Shown: positions 51,803 through 61,027 of the stretch, in pieces
How the letters are laid out: every line of letters begins with the position of its first letter
Numbering within the stretch: the stretch's first letter is position 1
Origin: Prosthecobacter sp.
GTDB lineage: Bacteria > Verrucomicrobiota > Verrucomicrobiia > Verrucomicrobiales > Verrucomicrobiaceae
NCBI GenBank assembly: GCA_019186985.1
Contig: JABARQ010000015.1
Location: 346,411 to 410,410, forward strand
Length of the DNA: 64,000 bases
Direction: 5' to 3'
Program-made: the position numbers and the translations under genes
The notes under the pieces: generated by a model
Told to the model about the DNA's origin: nothing
The model's input: only the letters and a program-made list of their open reading frames with translations
Databases searched by the model: none

Positions 51803-52612
51803 GTGTTAACCAAGCTCCAAGCCAAAGTCTTCTTCCTCGGGGGGACCGCCGTTTTCTTCGGCATCTTCCTCGTCCTCAGTTTCGACACGCATCTCAAAGT
51901 CCCAGACCAGACTCGTGAAAAGGACATCACGCCTGCCGTCTCCGCCGGAAAGCGCATCTGGGAGCAAAATAACTGCATGGGCTGCCACACGCTCTTCGGC
52001 GAAGGTGCCTACTACGCGCCTGAACTCACGAAAGTCGTCGAGCGGCGTGGCAAAGACTGGATCAGGGTTTTCATCAAAGACCCGCAGGCCATGTTCCCCG
52101 GCCAGCGCAAGATGGTGAAATATAACTTCTCCGAGCAGGACATCGAAAACGTCATCGCCTTCCTCGACTGGTGCGGAAAAGTCGATCTGAACGGTTTCCC
52201 GGCTGATCCGCCGCTGCGTCAGGCGCTTCAAACCATCGGCACGCCCGTGGCGGCCTCTTCCGGTCCAGCGCCATTGAAGAAGCCCGTGCCCGCCGTCTTC
52301 ACCACGGCTTCATGCATTGGCTGCCATCAGATCCAGGGCCAGGGTGGCGCTGCGGGTGCCCTCATCGGTGCGCCACCGCTTGATGATGTCTTCCGGCGCT
52401 ACGACCGCGAGAAACTAATCACCTGGGTCAAAGATCCGCAGAAGATCAAGCCGGGCACAAAAATGCCCAGCCTCTACGGCGTGGCCGTCAACGATGCGCA
52501 ACTCAATGAGATCGCCGACTACCTAATGAGCCTGAATCCCGCTGTGGCAGCTCCGACAGTACCGGCACCCGTGTCCACGCCTGCTCCAGCACCCGCCACC
52601 CAGCCGAAATAA
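51803..52612 (+). CDS. norC: Nitric oxide reductase cytochrome c subunit NorC with an extra heme domain
   Basis: 269 aa from the GTG at 51803, which leaves the usual short cytoplasmic tail before the membrane helix (FFLGGTAVFFGIFLVLSF); an ATG at 51749 lies before the palindromic operator. The NorC core has WEQNNCMGCHTLFGEGAYYAPEL (heme motif near residue 58). An additional c-type domain, not present in canonical NorC (about 150 aa), carries a second motif CIGCHQIQGQGG near residue 171. It passes electrons to NorB. Confidence 0.9.
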   Translation: MLTKLQAKVFFLGGTAVFFGIFLVLSFDTHLKVPDQTREKDITPAVSAGKRIWEQNNCMGCHTLFGEGAYYAPELTKVVERRGKDWIRVFIKDPQAMFPGQRKMVKYNFSEQDIENVIAFLDWCGKVDLNGFPADPPLRQALQTIGTPVAASSGPAPLKKPVPAVFTTASCIGCHQIQGQGGAAGALIGAPPLDDVFRRYDREKLITWVKDPQKIKPGTKMPSLYGVAVNDAQLNEIADYLMSLNPAVAAPTVPAPVSTPAPAPATQPK

Positions 52613-52633
52613 TTTCCCACCCATTCTCAGATC

Positions 52634-54013
52634 ATGAAATTCCAATCCCAAAAGATCGCCTACTGGTTCTTCGCCTCCGCGATGCTGCTGCTCGTGCTCC
52701 AGATCGTGTATGGTTTCATCATGGGCTTTGCCCGCATCGGCATGGACGGCCTGCACGACTTCATCCCGTTCAACACCGCTCGCGCCGTGCATACCAATCT
52801 GCTCGTCGTCTGGTTGCTGCTCGGCTTCATGGGCAGCGCCTACTTCATCATCCCGGAGGAGGCGGATCGTGAGTTGAAATGGCCGAAGCTCGCGTGGGTC
52901 CAGCTCATCTCCTTCCTCGTTGTCGGCGTCGTCGCCGTCATCGGCTACCACATCAACTGGTGGGAGGGCCGCAAGTTTCTCGAAATCCCGCGCTCGCTCG
53001 ATTACCTCGTCGTCGTGAACGTGCTCGCCTTCATCGCGAACATCGGCGTCACCATCTGGCAGGGCAAACGCCACACCACGACCTCCATCGTGCTCTTCTT
53101 TGGCCTCTTCACCGCCGCGCTGCTCTACCTGCCTGGCATGATCGATTTCGACAACCAGACACTCGATTCCTTTTACCGCTGGTGGGTCGTGCATCTCTGG
53201 GTCGAGGGCGTGTGGGAGCTCATCATGGGCTCGCTGCTCTGCTACCTACTCATCAAGCTCACCGGCGTGGACCGTGAGATCGTGGAAAAATGGCTCTACG
53301 TCATCGTCGGCTTCACCTTCCTCTCCGGCATCCTCGGCACCGGTCACCACTACTACTACATAGGTGCGCCGAAGTACTGGCTCATGATCGGCGGCATTTT
53401 CTCCGCACTGGAGCCGCTCGCCTTTCTCGGCATGGCCATCTACGCGCTGGCGATGGCTAAAAAAGGCGGCCGCCGCCATCCGAACAAGGCCGCGCTGAAC
53501 TGGACGCTCGGCAGCGCCATCATGAGCTTCGTCGGCGCGGGCTTCCTCGGCTTCGCGCACACGCTGCCGCAGGTGAACATGTACACTCACGGCACCCTCG
53601 TCACCGCGATGCACGGCCACATGGCCTTCTGGGGCGCGTATGCCATGATCAATCTCGCCATGATCGCCTATGTCCTGCCCGTGCTCACTGGCCGCAAGCT
53701 CTGGGACAACGCCGCCTCCGCCTACGCCTTTTGGCTCAGCAACATCGGTATGACCGCCATGACCGGTGCGCTCGCCGTCGCCGGTATCACGCAGGTGAAT
53801 CTGGAGCGCCGCATGGGCATGGACTTCCTCGCCGTGCAAAAAGAGATCGAGATACACTTCGTCGGCATGATCCTCGCCGCCTGCCTCTTCTTCCTCGGCA
53901 TCTGCTTCTACCTCTACAACTTCTGGCGCTTCGGCCTGCCAACCAACGAGGCCGCGCACTCCGACGTGCGTCGTGAGGAGGAACTGCCCGCGTCCGCTGA
54001 ATCCGCCGCCTGA
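52634..54013 (+). CDS. norB: Nitric oxide reductase catalytic subunit NorB
   Basis: A 459-aa heme-copper oxidase superfamily protein with about 12 transmembrane helices. Signature stretches are HTNLLVVWLLLGFMGSAYFIIPEE, WWVVHLWVEGVWE, GTGHHYYYIGAPKYW and HGTLVTAMHGHMAFWGAYAM, which supply the low-spin heme, heme b3 and FeB ligands. It reduces 2 NO to N2O. As a cNOR-type subunit it pairs with the upstream norC. It overlaps norQ by one base (TGATG). Confidence 0.95.
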   Translation: MKFQSQKIAYWFFASAMLLLVLQIVYGFIMGFARIGMDGLHDFIPFNTARAVHTNLLVVWLLLGFMGSAYFIIPEEADRELKWPKLAWVQLISFLVVGVVAVIGYHINWWEGRKFLEIPRSLDYLVVVNVLAFIANIGVTIWQGKRHTTTSIVLFFGLFTAALLYLPGMIDFDNQTLDSFYRWWVVHLWVEGVWELIMGSLLCYLLIKLTGVDREIVEKWLYVIVGFTFLSGILGTGHHYYYIGAPKYWLMIGGIFSALEPLAFLGMAIYALAMAKKGGRRHPNKAALNWTLGSAIMSFVGAGFLGFAHTLPQVNMYTHGTLVTAMHGHMAFWGAYAMINLAMIAYVLPVLTGRKLWDNAASAYAFWLSNIGMTAMTGALAVAGITQVNLERRMGMDFLAVQKEIEIHFVGMILAACLFFLGICFYLYNFWRFGLPTNEAAHSDVRREEELPASAESAA

Positions 54014-54792
54014 TGAGCACGCGCGAAGTTTTCTACCTCGAAACCGGACGCGAGAGCGAGCTCTTCGCCAAAGCATGGGAGGCTCGCCTGCCTCTCATGC
54101 TCAAAGGCCCCACCGGCTGCGGCAAGACGCGCTTCGTCGAGCACATGGCCGCCAAACTCGGCCGCCCGCTCGTCACCGTCTCATGCAACGAGGACACCAC
54201 CGCCACCGACCTGCTCGGACGCCACCTCCTCATCGGCGGTGACACCCGCTGGACCGATGGACCGGTGACACGCGCCGTGCGTGAAGGGGCCATCCTCTAC
54301 CTCGATGAAGTCGCTGAAGCCCGCGCCGATGCCATTGTCGTCATTCACTCGCTCACCGATCACCGCCGCGAACTGTTTCTCGACCGCACCGGTGAGACGC
54401 TGCACGCGCCGCCGGAGTTCATGCTCGTCATCAGTTACAATCCAGGCTACCAGCGCAGCATGCGTGAGCTGAAACCCTCCACACGCCAGCGCTTCATCGG
54501 TCTCGGCTTCGGATATCCGAGCACAGACATCGAAACGCGTATCCTCACTGGTGAGACCGGCATCGACGAAAAAATCGCCCGCAGCCTCGTCGCCATCGCC
54601 AAAAAGGTCCGCGCCCTCACCGAGCTCTCGCTGCTCGAAAGCGTGTCCACGCGCCTGCTTGTCGATGCCGCGAAACTCATCCGCACCGGCCTCCCACCGC
54701 GTTACGCCGCCACCGTCGCCGTCGCCGAACCTCTCACCGACGATCCCGACGCGCTCGCCGCTATCACCCAGGTCATCGAACTGACGCTCTGA
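54013..54792 (+). CDS. norQ: NorQ/NirQ (CbbQ-type) MoxR AAA+ ATPase
   Basis: 259 aa. Walker A is GPTGCGKTRF (about residues 30-39); Walker B is ILYLDEVAEA; the arginine-finger region is PSTRQRFIGL. The C-terminal CbbQ_C-type domain follows. NorQ with NorD inserts or activates the metal centre of NorB after synthesis. It is directly between norB and norD with overlapping or adjacent codons. Confidence 0.92.
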   Translation: MSTREVFYLETGRESELFAKAWEARLPLMLKGPTGCGKTRFVEHMAAKLGRPLVTVSCNEDTTATDLLGRHLLIGGDTRWTDGPVTRAVREGAILYLDEVAEARADAIVVIHSLTDHRRELFLDRTGETLHAPPEFMLVISYNPGYQRSMRELKPSTRQRFIGLGFGYPSTDIETRILTGETGIDEKIARSLVAIAKKVRALTELSLLESVSTRLLVDAAKLIRTGLPPRYAATVAVAEPLTDDPDALAAITQVIELTL

Positions 54793-54793
54793 T

Positions 54794-56485
54794 ATGTTTG
54801 AATGGGAGGAAAATCTCTTCCTGGGCCTCAAGGCGCTCTACAAGCGCCTGGTCGAATCGCCGCGTGAGCGGGCTGCGGCCGCGGTGCGCGCGGATCTGGC
54901 TCCGCACCGGCAGCGGCTATTTTTGCTCGCCAACATGATCGCTGAAAAACCGGTGAGCGTACTCGAAACACCCAATCGCGTCCTGTGCGATCATGAGCGT
55001 GTTTTTCTCCCGCCGGAGTTTTCGATCGCGAGTGCCACAGAGGCCAATCAGGTGCTTTTTCAGCTCAAAACGATCTTTGCCGCGCTCGCCATCCGGCATC
55101 GGATTTCGGAGCCGAAACAGCTTTTGGGCGAAATTCCGGCGCTGAAGGCCCGGATCGCCGAATTGGGGCCATTTTTGGGCGAAACGGACTTTTGGAGCCT
55201 CATCGGGCGCGCGGAATTTTCTCGCGAAAACAGCCCGCAGGCCTCCAAAACGCTCCTCAACTCGCAAACCGCCCTCGAACAGCCGGATCAAGTCACGGAG
55301 ATCGAAGGCAAAGGCCAGACGAACGTGAAAGTGAAGCTCGGCGACGACGATCAGCCCGTCGAATCCGAGATGCCGATTCACACTTTCGAGAAAGCGGAGA
55401 CTCTCGAAGAATACAGCGGCCTCGACCGCAAAACCGACGACGAGGACGAACTCGAAGACCACGCCGAGGCGCTGAACAAGCTCGACATGAAACACGTCGT
55501 GCGCACCCGCGAGCGACCGCGTTCGATTTATCGCAGTGACATCGTCATGGAGGGCCTCTCACTCGAAATTGGCTCCGAAAACGACGAACCGCCCGCAGGC
55601 GGCATCCCGTATCCCGAGTGGGATTACCAAAAACAGCGTCACAAGCCGGCCTGGTGTCATGTGCAGCCGCAACGCGTCACCGCAACCGATCCCGCATGGG
55701 CCAAAACCGCCGCAGCGAAGCACCGCGCCGTCATTCTCGACCTTCGCAAAAAACTCGCTGCGCTCGCCACGCAGACGCAACGTGCGAAACGCCAGCCGCA
55801 CGGCCCTGAGCTCGACATCGACGCCGTCATCGCCGCACAAGTCGCCGCCCGCAGCGGTCACGGGCCGGACGAGCGGATCTACATCCAGCGCCAGCGCCGC
55901 CTGCATGACGTGGCGGCCTTGATCCTCATGGACCAGAGCTTTTCCACGGACTCATGGGTGGATGATGCTCGCGTGCTCGACACCATCCGCGAGACGCTGC
56001 TCTGCGTGGGCGAGGTGCTCGACGAATTCATCGAGACCTTCGCCGTGGCCGGTTTCAGCTCCGACACGCGGCGCGAGTGCGCTTTTCATCTCATCAAAGA
56101 CTTCCGCGATCCATGGCCCGCGGCCCGCACCCGGCTCGGTAGCGTGCAGGCGCAGGGCTACACGCGCATAGGTCCCGCGCTGCGGCATGCTCAGGAGCTG
56201 CTCATGCGGCAAAGCGCGGAGAAAAAAGTCATCTTCCTTCTCACCGATGGCCGCCCTTGTGATTACGACCGCTACGAAGGCGAATACGGCCTGCGCGATG
56301 TGCGCAAAGCCATCGAAACAGGCGTGAAGCACGGCATCACCACCCACGCCTTCGCCATCGAGAAGCGTGCGAGAGAGCACTTCCCCCGCATGTTCGCCCG
56401 CCAGCACTACGACATCGTGCCAAACCCTCGCGCCCTCGTCGCCAGCATGTGCGGTGCTTTCGCGCGGCTGCGGCTAGCGGTGTGA
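54794..56485 (+). CDS. norD: NorD VWA-domain NO reductase activation protein
   Basis: 563 aa. The first 300 residues are helical and acidic (KTDDEDELEDHAEAL). The C-terminal von Willebrand factor A domain has the MIDAS motif DQSFS near residue 381 and the strand FLLTDGRPCDYDRYEGEYG. NorD partners with the NorQ ATPase. It begins one base after norQ. Confidence 0.9.
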   Translation: MFEWEENLFLGLKALYKRLVESPRERAAAAVRADLAPHRQRLFLLANMIAEKPVSVLETPNRVLCDHERVFLPPEFSIASATEANQVLFQLKTIFAALAIRHRISEPKQLLGEIPALKARIAELGPFLGETDFWSLIGRAEFSRENSPQASKTLLNSQTALEQPDQVTEIEGKGQTNVKVKLGDDDQPVESEMPIHTFEKAETLEEYSGLDRKTDDEDELEDHAEALNKLDMKHVVRTRERPRSIYRSDIVMEGLSLEIGSENDEPPAGGIPYPEWDYQKQRHKPAWCHVQPQRVTATDPAWAKTAAAKHRAVILDLRKKLAALATQTQRAKRQPHGPELDIDAVIAAQVAARSGHGPDERIYIQRQRRLHDVAALILMDQSFSTDSWVDDARVLDTIRETLLCVGEVLDEFIETFAVAGFSSDTRRECAFHLIKDFRDPWPAARTRLGSVQAQGYTRIGPALRHAQELLMRQSAEKKVIFLLTDGRPCDYDRYEGEYGLRDVRKAIETGVKHGITTHAFAIEKRAREHFPRMFARQHYDIVPNPRALVASMCGAFARLRLAV

Positions 56486-56509
56486 AAAGTAGTTTCGAGG
56501 ATTTGGGGC

Positions 56510-56528
56510 GCCGTGGTAGCATCACGGC
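56510..56528 (+). promoter_or_regulatory. Small hairpin directly before a start codon
   Basis: GCCGTG-N7-CACGGC forms a six-bp stem ending immediately before the ATG at 56529. Folding would bring the upstream GAGGATTTGGGG close to the start codon, or alternatively hide the start. Function is speculative. Confidence 0.3.
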
Positions 56529-58997
56529 ATGCCACTCCGCTTCGTCGCCTTCATCCTCCTCAGCCTCAGCGCCCACGCTGCCGAGCTGCTGGTGAAACAC
56601 TACCCGCAGGCCGCTCAATCCGGCTGCATGACTTGTCACGGGCAGATTGAGATGATTCGCGAGCCGGGATCGAAGATGCTGGAGCAAATCATGGAGAAGG
56701 GCGCGAAGCTCGGTGATCCGGCGGGTTGCATCGTTTGCCATGGCGGCGACTCCGAGGCGCTGACGAAAGAGGCCGCGCACGCAGGGCCGGAGTTCTATCG
56801 CGATCCCGGCTCGCCTTGGGTGAATGACAAAACCTGCGCTCAATGCCACAGCGAGCAGTGCGATGCGCAGTGGCGCAGCCTCATGATGACCGAGGCGGGG
56901 AAAATCCAGGGCACCGCGTGGGCTTTCGGCGGACTTTCCGGCTATGAGCACGTTTGGGCGAACTACGCCGTGAAAAATCCCAGCGATCCGCACGCCCGGC
57001 ACGGCACGGACACCTATCGGCAATACATGGAGCTGCTCAAAAGGCTCGAACCCGGCGTCTTCGTGGACAAACACGAGCCTCTGCCCGAGGCGCTCGGTTT
57101 TCAAGACCTCGCCAAGCTCAAAGACAAGCCTGAGCTGGCCGCCTTCACCTACATCCGCACCGAGTGCCAGCGCTGTCATCATGCAGTGAAAGGCCGCGAG
57201 GTGCGGGGCGACTTCCGCGGCATGGGCTGCTCCTCCTGCCACATCCCGTATGGCAATGAGGGCCTCTACGAAGGCGCGGACCCCAGCATCGCGAAGGACA
57301 AGCCGGGCCACATGCTCGTGCACAGCATCCAGGGCACCCGCGAGGCAAAAGTCACCGCGAACAACGTCTGCTACTCCGGCGTGCCGGTGGAGACCTGCAC
57401 CACCTGCCATGATCGCGGCAAGCGCATCGGCGTTTCGTTCCAGGGACTCATGGAAAGCGCCTACGAGTCGCCCGCCAGCGCCGATGGCAAAGGCCAGCCC
57501 GCGTTGCACACGAAGCACTACATCGCCATGCAGCAGGACGTGCATTACCAGAAAGGCATGAGCTGCCAGGACTACCACGTCAGCAGCGATGTGCATGGGG
57601 ACAACTTCCTCGCCGCGTCTAACCTCGCCGCCGTCCAAATCGAGTGTGCCGACTGCCACGGCACGCCGGACAAATACCCGTGGGAGCTGCCACTCGGCTT
57701 CATGGATGAGTTCGCTGAAAAGCCCGCCACCGGCCCTGGGCGCGGCGTGGCGCAGGAGCAGCTCAAACACACACGCCAGGGCACCGTGTTCGACAAAAAA
57801 GACGGCTACCTCCTCACCGTGCGTGGCAATCCGTATGAAAACGTCGTGCGTGATGGCAATGAAGTCATCATCCACACCGCCGGCGGCAAAGACCTGCGCA
57901 TCAAGCCGCTGAAACTCCTCCTGGTGCAAAATCTGCTCAGTCCCGCCGCGAAGACCGCCATGTGCCAGGTCAAGGGCCACCTCGACCGCATGGAGTGCTA
58001 CACCTGCCACTCAAGCTGGACACCGCAGTGCTACGGCTGCCACGTCACCATTGATTACACGCAGCCAAATCCGCACGACTACTACTCGCTCGCCGCCGCA
58101 TTGAAGGCCCCCGGCCCCGGCAACGGCGGCAAGGAGGCCTTCGACTGGGTCGCCGCCGGTCGCAAACACGCCGAGCCCGCGCACCGCACCGATCGCGGCG
58201 AAAGCGGCTACCCCACCATCATTCCCGGCAAAATCAGCGAGCAGCGCAGCTACACCCGCTTTGAGGACATCATCCTCGGTGTGAATGGCGAGGGCCGCAT
58301 CAGCCCGCTCGCCCCTGGTTGCCAAGTCAGCGCCACCATCATCGGCCCCGATGGCAAACCCATCATCACCAATCACATCTTCCGCACTCCCGCAGGCACC
58401 GAAGGCAGCGGCGACAAAGGCCAGCTCAGCATCGACATGAGTCCCACGCAGCCGCACACGACGACGAAAAACGCCCGCAGTTGCGAATCCTGCCACACCA
58501 GCGAGAAGGCCCTCGGCTACGGCATTGGCGGCGGCAGACTCACGCGGCCCTGGGATGAAAAACACATCGTCGATCTCGAAACCGCCAACGATAAGGAAAT
58601 CCTCAGCCGCAACGCCAAAGTGCAGATGGAGGCCATCGAAGGCCTGGAGCACGACTGGAGCCGCATCGTCACCGAAGACGGCGTGCAGGTGCAAACCGTC
58701 GGCCATCACTTCAAACTCTCCCGCCCGCTGAACAACGCCGAACGCACCAAAATGAGCCGCCAGGGAGCCTGCCAGGCCTGCCATCAAACCCTGCCCGAAA
58801 AAGACCTCGCCGTCAGCCTCCTCCACCACGTCGCCGCCGTCACCGGCCAGATCCCGAAGAGCGGAGCCGAGCACGATGCCCTGCTCTCGAAGATCCTGCA
58901 CACCTCCGCGTGGTCAAAAGCCGGCGTGGCGGCGCTGCTGCTCGGTGGCGTGGGGTTTGGCGTGTGGAGATGGCGGCGGAAGCGGCGCACGGTGTAA
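56529..58997 (+). CDS. Membrane-anchored multiheme cytochrome c (11 CxxCH)
   Basis: 822 aa with a signal peptide (MPLRFVAFILLSLSAHA) and a C-terminal helix plus basic tail (SKAGVAALLLGGVGFGVWRWRRKRR). Eleven CxxCH motifs are present (CMTCH, CIVCH, CAQCH, CQRCH, CSSCH, CTTCH, CADCH, CYTCH, CYGCH, CESCH, CQACH). A twelfth position reads CQDYH near residue 346, where the second Cys is Tyr. It is a likely periplasmic electron-transfer or redox enzyme, 43 bases downstream of norD. The family is not one I can name; hydroxylamine- or nitrite-linked activity is possible but unproven. Confidence 0.85.
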   Translation: MPLRFVAFILLSLSAHAAELLVKHYPQAAQSGCMTCHGQIEMIREPGSKMLEQIMEKGAKLGDPAGCIVCHGGDSEALTKEAAHAGPEFYRDPGSPWVNDKTCAQCHSEQCDAQWRSLMMTEAGKIQGTAWAFGGLSGYEHVWANYAVKNPSDPHARHGTDTYRQYMELLKRLEPGVFVDKHEPLPEALGFQDLAKLKDKPELAAFTYIRTECQRCHHAVKGREVRGDFRGMGCSSCHIPYGNEGLYEGADPSIAKDKPGHMLVHSIQGTREAKVTANNVCYSGVPVETCTTCHDRGKRIGVSFQGLMESAYESPASADGKGQPALHTKHYIAMQQDVHYQKGMSCQDYHVSSDVHGDNFLAASNLAAVQIECADCHGTPDKYPWELPLGFMDEFAEKPATGPGRGVAQEQLKHTRQGTVFDKKDGYLLTVRGNPYENVVRDGNEVIIHTAGGKDLRIKPLKLLLVQNLLSPAAKTAMCQVKGHLDRMECYTCHSSWTPQCYGCHVTIDYTQPNPHDYYSLAAALKAPGPGNGGKEAFDWVAAGRKHAEPAHRTDRGESGYPTIIPGKISEQRSYTRFEDIILGVNGEGRISPLAPGCQVSATIIGPDGKPIITNHIFRTPAGTEGSGDKGQLSIDMSPTQPHTTTKNARSCESCHTSEKALGYGIGGGRLTRPWDEKHIVDLETANDKEILSRNAKVQMEAIEGLEHDWSRIVTEDGVQVQTVGHHFKLSRPLNNAERTKMSRQGACQACHQTLPEKDLAVSLLHHVAAVTGQIPKSGAEHDALLSKILHTSAWSKAGVAALLLGGVGFGVWRWRRKRRTV

Positions 58998-59239
58998 GCG
59001 GGGGCAGTGATCCGGCGTGCGATCTCACCCACGAACGCCGAGAAAAAAGGCACAGCTCGCCACATTGAAACACATCACCCACGCATACCTCTTGTTCCGT
59101 CATGCCTGCGGGGGTGAAGTTTTCACCAAACGCGCCCGCTTGCAGCTTGAGGTCCATTCGCCGTCCATCGGCTCAGCAGCCCCTGGCCTTCCCGGCGTTT
59201 GCGGAAGCCCGGTCCGCAGCCCGAGAATGGTCAGCGTGC

Positions 59240-59599
59240 TCATTTTTGTTTTTCCGTTTCGTGCTCCTCATCCAGATCACGGATGCTTTCGATAATGGCG
59301 CACAGCTTCATCCCGGTGGGCGTGAGCGCATACTCCGTGCGCGGCACCTTGCCTGCTATCTCGGTGCGCGTGATGAGGCGGTAGTCCACCAGTTTGCGCA
59401 GCCGCTCATTGAGTATCTTGGCCGAGATGCCCGGAATGAACCGCTCAAGCTGCCCTGGTCGTGACACCCCGCGTCCGATGGCCGCCAGAACGGCCGCTGA
59501 CCATTTGCAGCCCACGACATCTTCGAGACGCCGATACGCCGCGCGCTCCGTGAGCGGCAAATGCCGGGGCTTTTTCGTGGCGGATCGTTTGGGACTCAT
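59240..59599 (-). CDS. HxlR-family transcriptional regulator
   Basis: 119 aa from the ATG at 59599 (an ATG at 59614 is possible). The HxlR winged helix is clear: VVGCKWSAAVLAAIGRGVSRPGQLERFIPGISAKILNERLRKLVDYRLITR, spanning about residues 28-78, then PRTEYALTPTGMKL. A conserved Cys at the VGCKW position may be redox-active, as in other HxlR proteins. It is divergent from a thioredoxin-like gene, with a palindrome between them. Confidence 0.85.
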   Translation of the reverse strand: MSPKRSATKKPRHLPLTERAAYRRLEDVVGCKWSAAVLAAIGRGVSRPGQLERFIPGISAKILNERLRKLVDYRLITRTEIAGKVPRTEYALTPTGMKLCAIIESIRDLDEEHETEKQK

Positions 59600-59633
59600 A
59601 CGAGTGTGTATCATCTGAAACCTCATGCTGCCA

Positions 59634-59655
59634 GCAGGCACAAAACGGTGCCTGC
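59634..59655. promoter_or_regulatory. Palindrome between hxlR and the thioredoxin-like gene
   Basis: GCAGGCAC-N6-GTGCCTGC is a perfect 8-bp inverted repeat 35-56 bases upstream of the HxlR start and in the divergent promoter region, well placed as an HxlR operator. Confidence 0.45.
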
Positions 59656-59770
59656 CCACGCAATTGTGCCCTCTTTCGCGATTTCTCATCCCGCACTCAG
59701 ATGGCGCTGACATCCACTGCATGACGCAGCGGCCTGTCACTCAACCAAACCAAACACACCACCTCTACCC

Positions 59771-60007
59771 ATGAAAAACAAAGCCATCTTCTACCACGCC
59801 GGCTGCCCCGTCTGCGTGGCCGCCGAGCAAAACGTCGCCGCCGCGCTCGACACGAGCCGTTTCGATGTCGAGATCGTCCACCTCGGCACGGCCAAGGGCC
59901 GCGTCGCCGAAGCCGAGGCCGCAGGAGTCAAATCCGTGCCCGCTCTCGTCATCGACGGCGCCGCCTATCACATCAATTTTGGCGCGGACCTCAGCGTGCT
60001 GAAGTAG
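59771..60007 (+). CDS. Small thioredoxin-like protein with CPVC
   Basis: A 78-aa thioredoxin/glutaredoxin-fold protein with the redox pair C12-x-x-C15 (AGCPVC), a beta strand FDVEIVHLG and the cis-proline region VKSVPALVIDG. No signal peptide is seen, so it acts in the cytoplasm. Divergent from the HxlR gene, and likely its target. Confidence 0.8.
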   Translation: MKNKAIFYHAGCPVCVAAEQNVAAALDTSRFDVEIVHLGTAKGRVAEAEAAGVKSVPALVIDGAAYHINFGADLSVLK

Positions 60008-60343
60008 CCACCGCCAAAGTCCCCTGTGCCGCAGTCGTCTGGCGGTCCATCCCGACACTGCGGCACAGGCCGGACAACTTTCATCTCGAACGCTTGATTT
60101 GGGCTCCAGGGACCGCGTTTGGGCCTGAAACGACGTTTTTTCGCCTCGAAACGGCTCCCACCATCCGGCGCGGGGGCAGCGATGGATGCCACCCGGTCCC
60201 TGTTTGCCAAGATGAAGGCTTGGAGGATCCGTGCAGCAGGCTACAATTCGCCCAAACATGCCCACCATTCCTGCTCTGCTCCAAGTTTTGCGATTATCGC
60301 GCTTTGGTGATGGGATGGACCGGCTTTCTTTAGCGTCGCGCCG
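60008..60343. other. Gene-free spacer with a 12-bp inverted repeat
   Basis: No convincing gene in 336 bases. A perfect 12-bp inverted repeat (60023-60034 and 60058-60069, arm CCTGTGCCGCAG, 23-base loop) follows the thioredoxin-like gene and may terminate it, although no T-run is present. Small frames on both strands do not look like protein. Confidence 0.5.
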
Positions 60344-61027
60344 ATGAGCTTTGACTCCTTGGCTCCTGTGTATGCGCTGCTGGAGCGTGTGGCGGCGGGC
60401 GGTGGCATGCAGCGCTGCCGCACGGCCTTTCTGGAGGTGATCCCGCCACCGAGGCTGGTGCTGATGCTGGGCGAGGGGCACGGGCGCTTCCTCCGCGCCT
60501 GCCGCGAGCGTTTTCCCTCCGCAGAAATCACCTGTGTGGATGCCAGCGCGGGCATGCTGCGTCAGGCCCGGCAAGAACTGGCTCGTGGGCGGCTGGACGA
60601 GAGTGGCATTCACTTCGTGAAGGCGGACGTTTTCACCTGGGAGCCGCAAAGCGGAGCCTATGACCTCATCGTGACGCACTTTTTCCTCGATTGCTTCCGC
60701 CCTGATGAGCTCGCGCTCCTCGTGCCGCGCATCGCCAGAGCGGCGGCTCCGGGGGCTTCCTGGTTGCTGGCTGATTTTCAAATGGCAGCGCACGGCTGGC
60801 GGCGTCTGCGCAGCCGGTGCATCCTGGCGCTGATGCACGTCTTTTTCCGGCTGGCGACCGGTCTCTCCGCGCGGTCGCTCACGCCGCCGGAGCCATTTTT
60901 GGAAAAGGCAGGTTTCTGTGAGCATCGCCGCGTGGAGATGAACTGGGGCCTCATGAAGAGCCTGTGGTGGAGACGTCAGGAGCCGGCCGCAGCAGGGCCA
61001 GCAGCCGCAGCAGATCCTCCTCGGTGA
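60344..61027 (+). CDS. Class I SAM-dependent methyltransferase
   Basis: 227 aa. SAM-binding motif I is LVLMLGEGHGRFL (about residues 39-51) and motif II CVDASAGML. Post-I and motif III regions are YDLIVTHFFLDCF and PGASWLLADFQ. The substrate is unknown. The C-terminal tail is Ala/Pro-rich and its last 77 bases overlap the 3' end of the convergent HPP-family gene, which may mean the annotated tail is not all conserved. Confidence 0.8.
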   Translation: MSFDSLAPVYALLERVAAGGGMQRCRTAFLEVIPPPRLVLMLGEGHGRFLRACRERFPSAEITCVDASAGMLRQARQELARGRLDESGIHFVKADVFTWEPQSGAYDLIVTHFFLDCFRPDELALLVPRIARAAAPGASWLLADFQMAAHGWRRLRSRCILALMHVFFRLATGLSARSLTPPEPFLEKAGFCEHRRVEMNWGLMKSLWWRRQEPAAAGPAAAADPPR

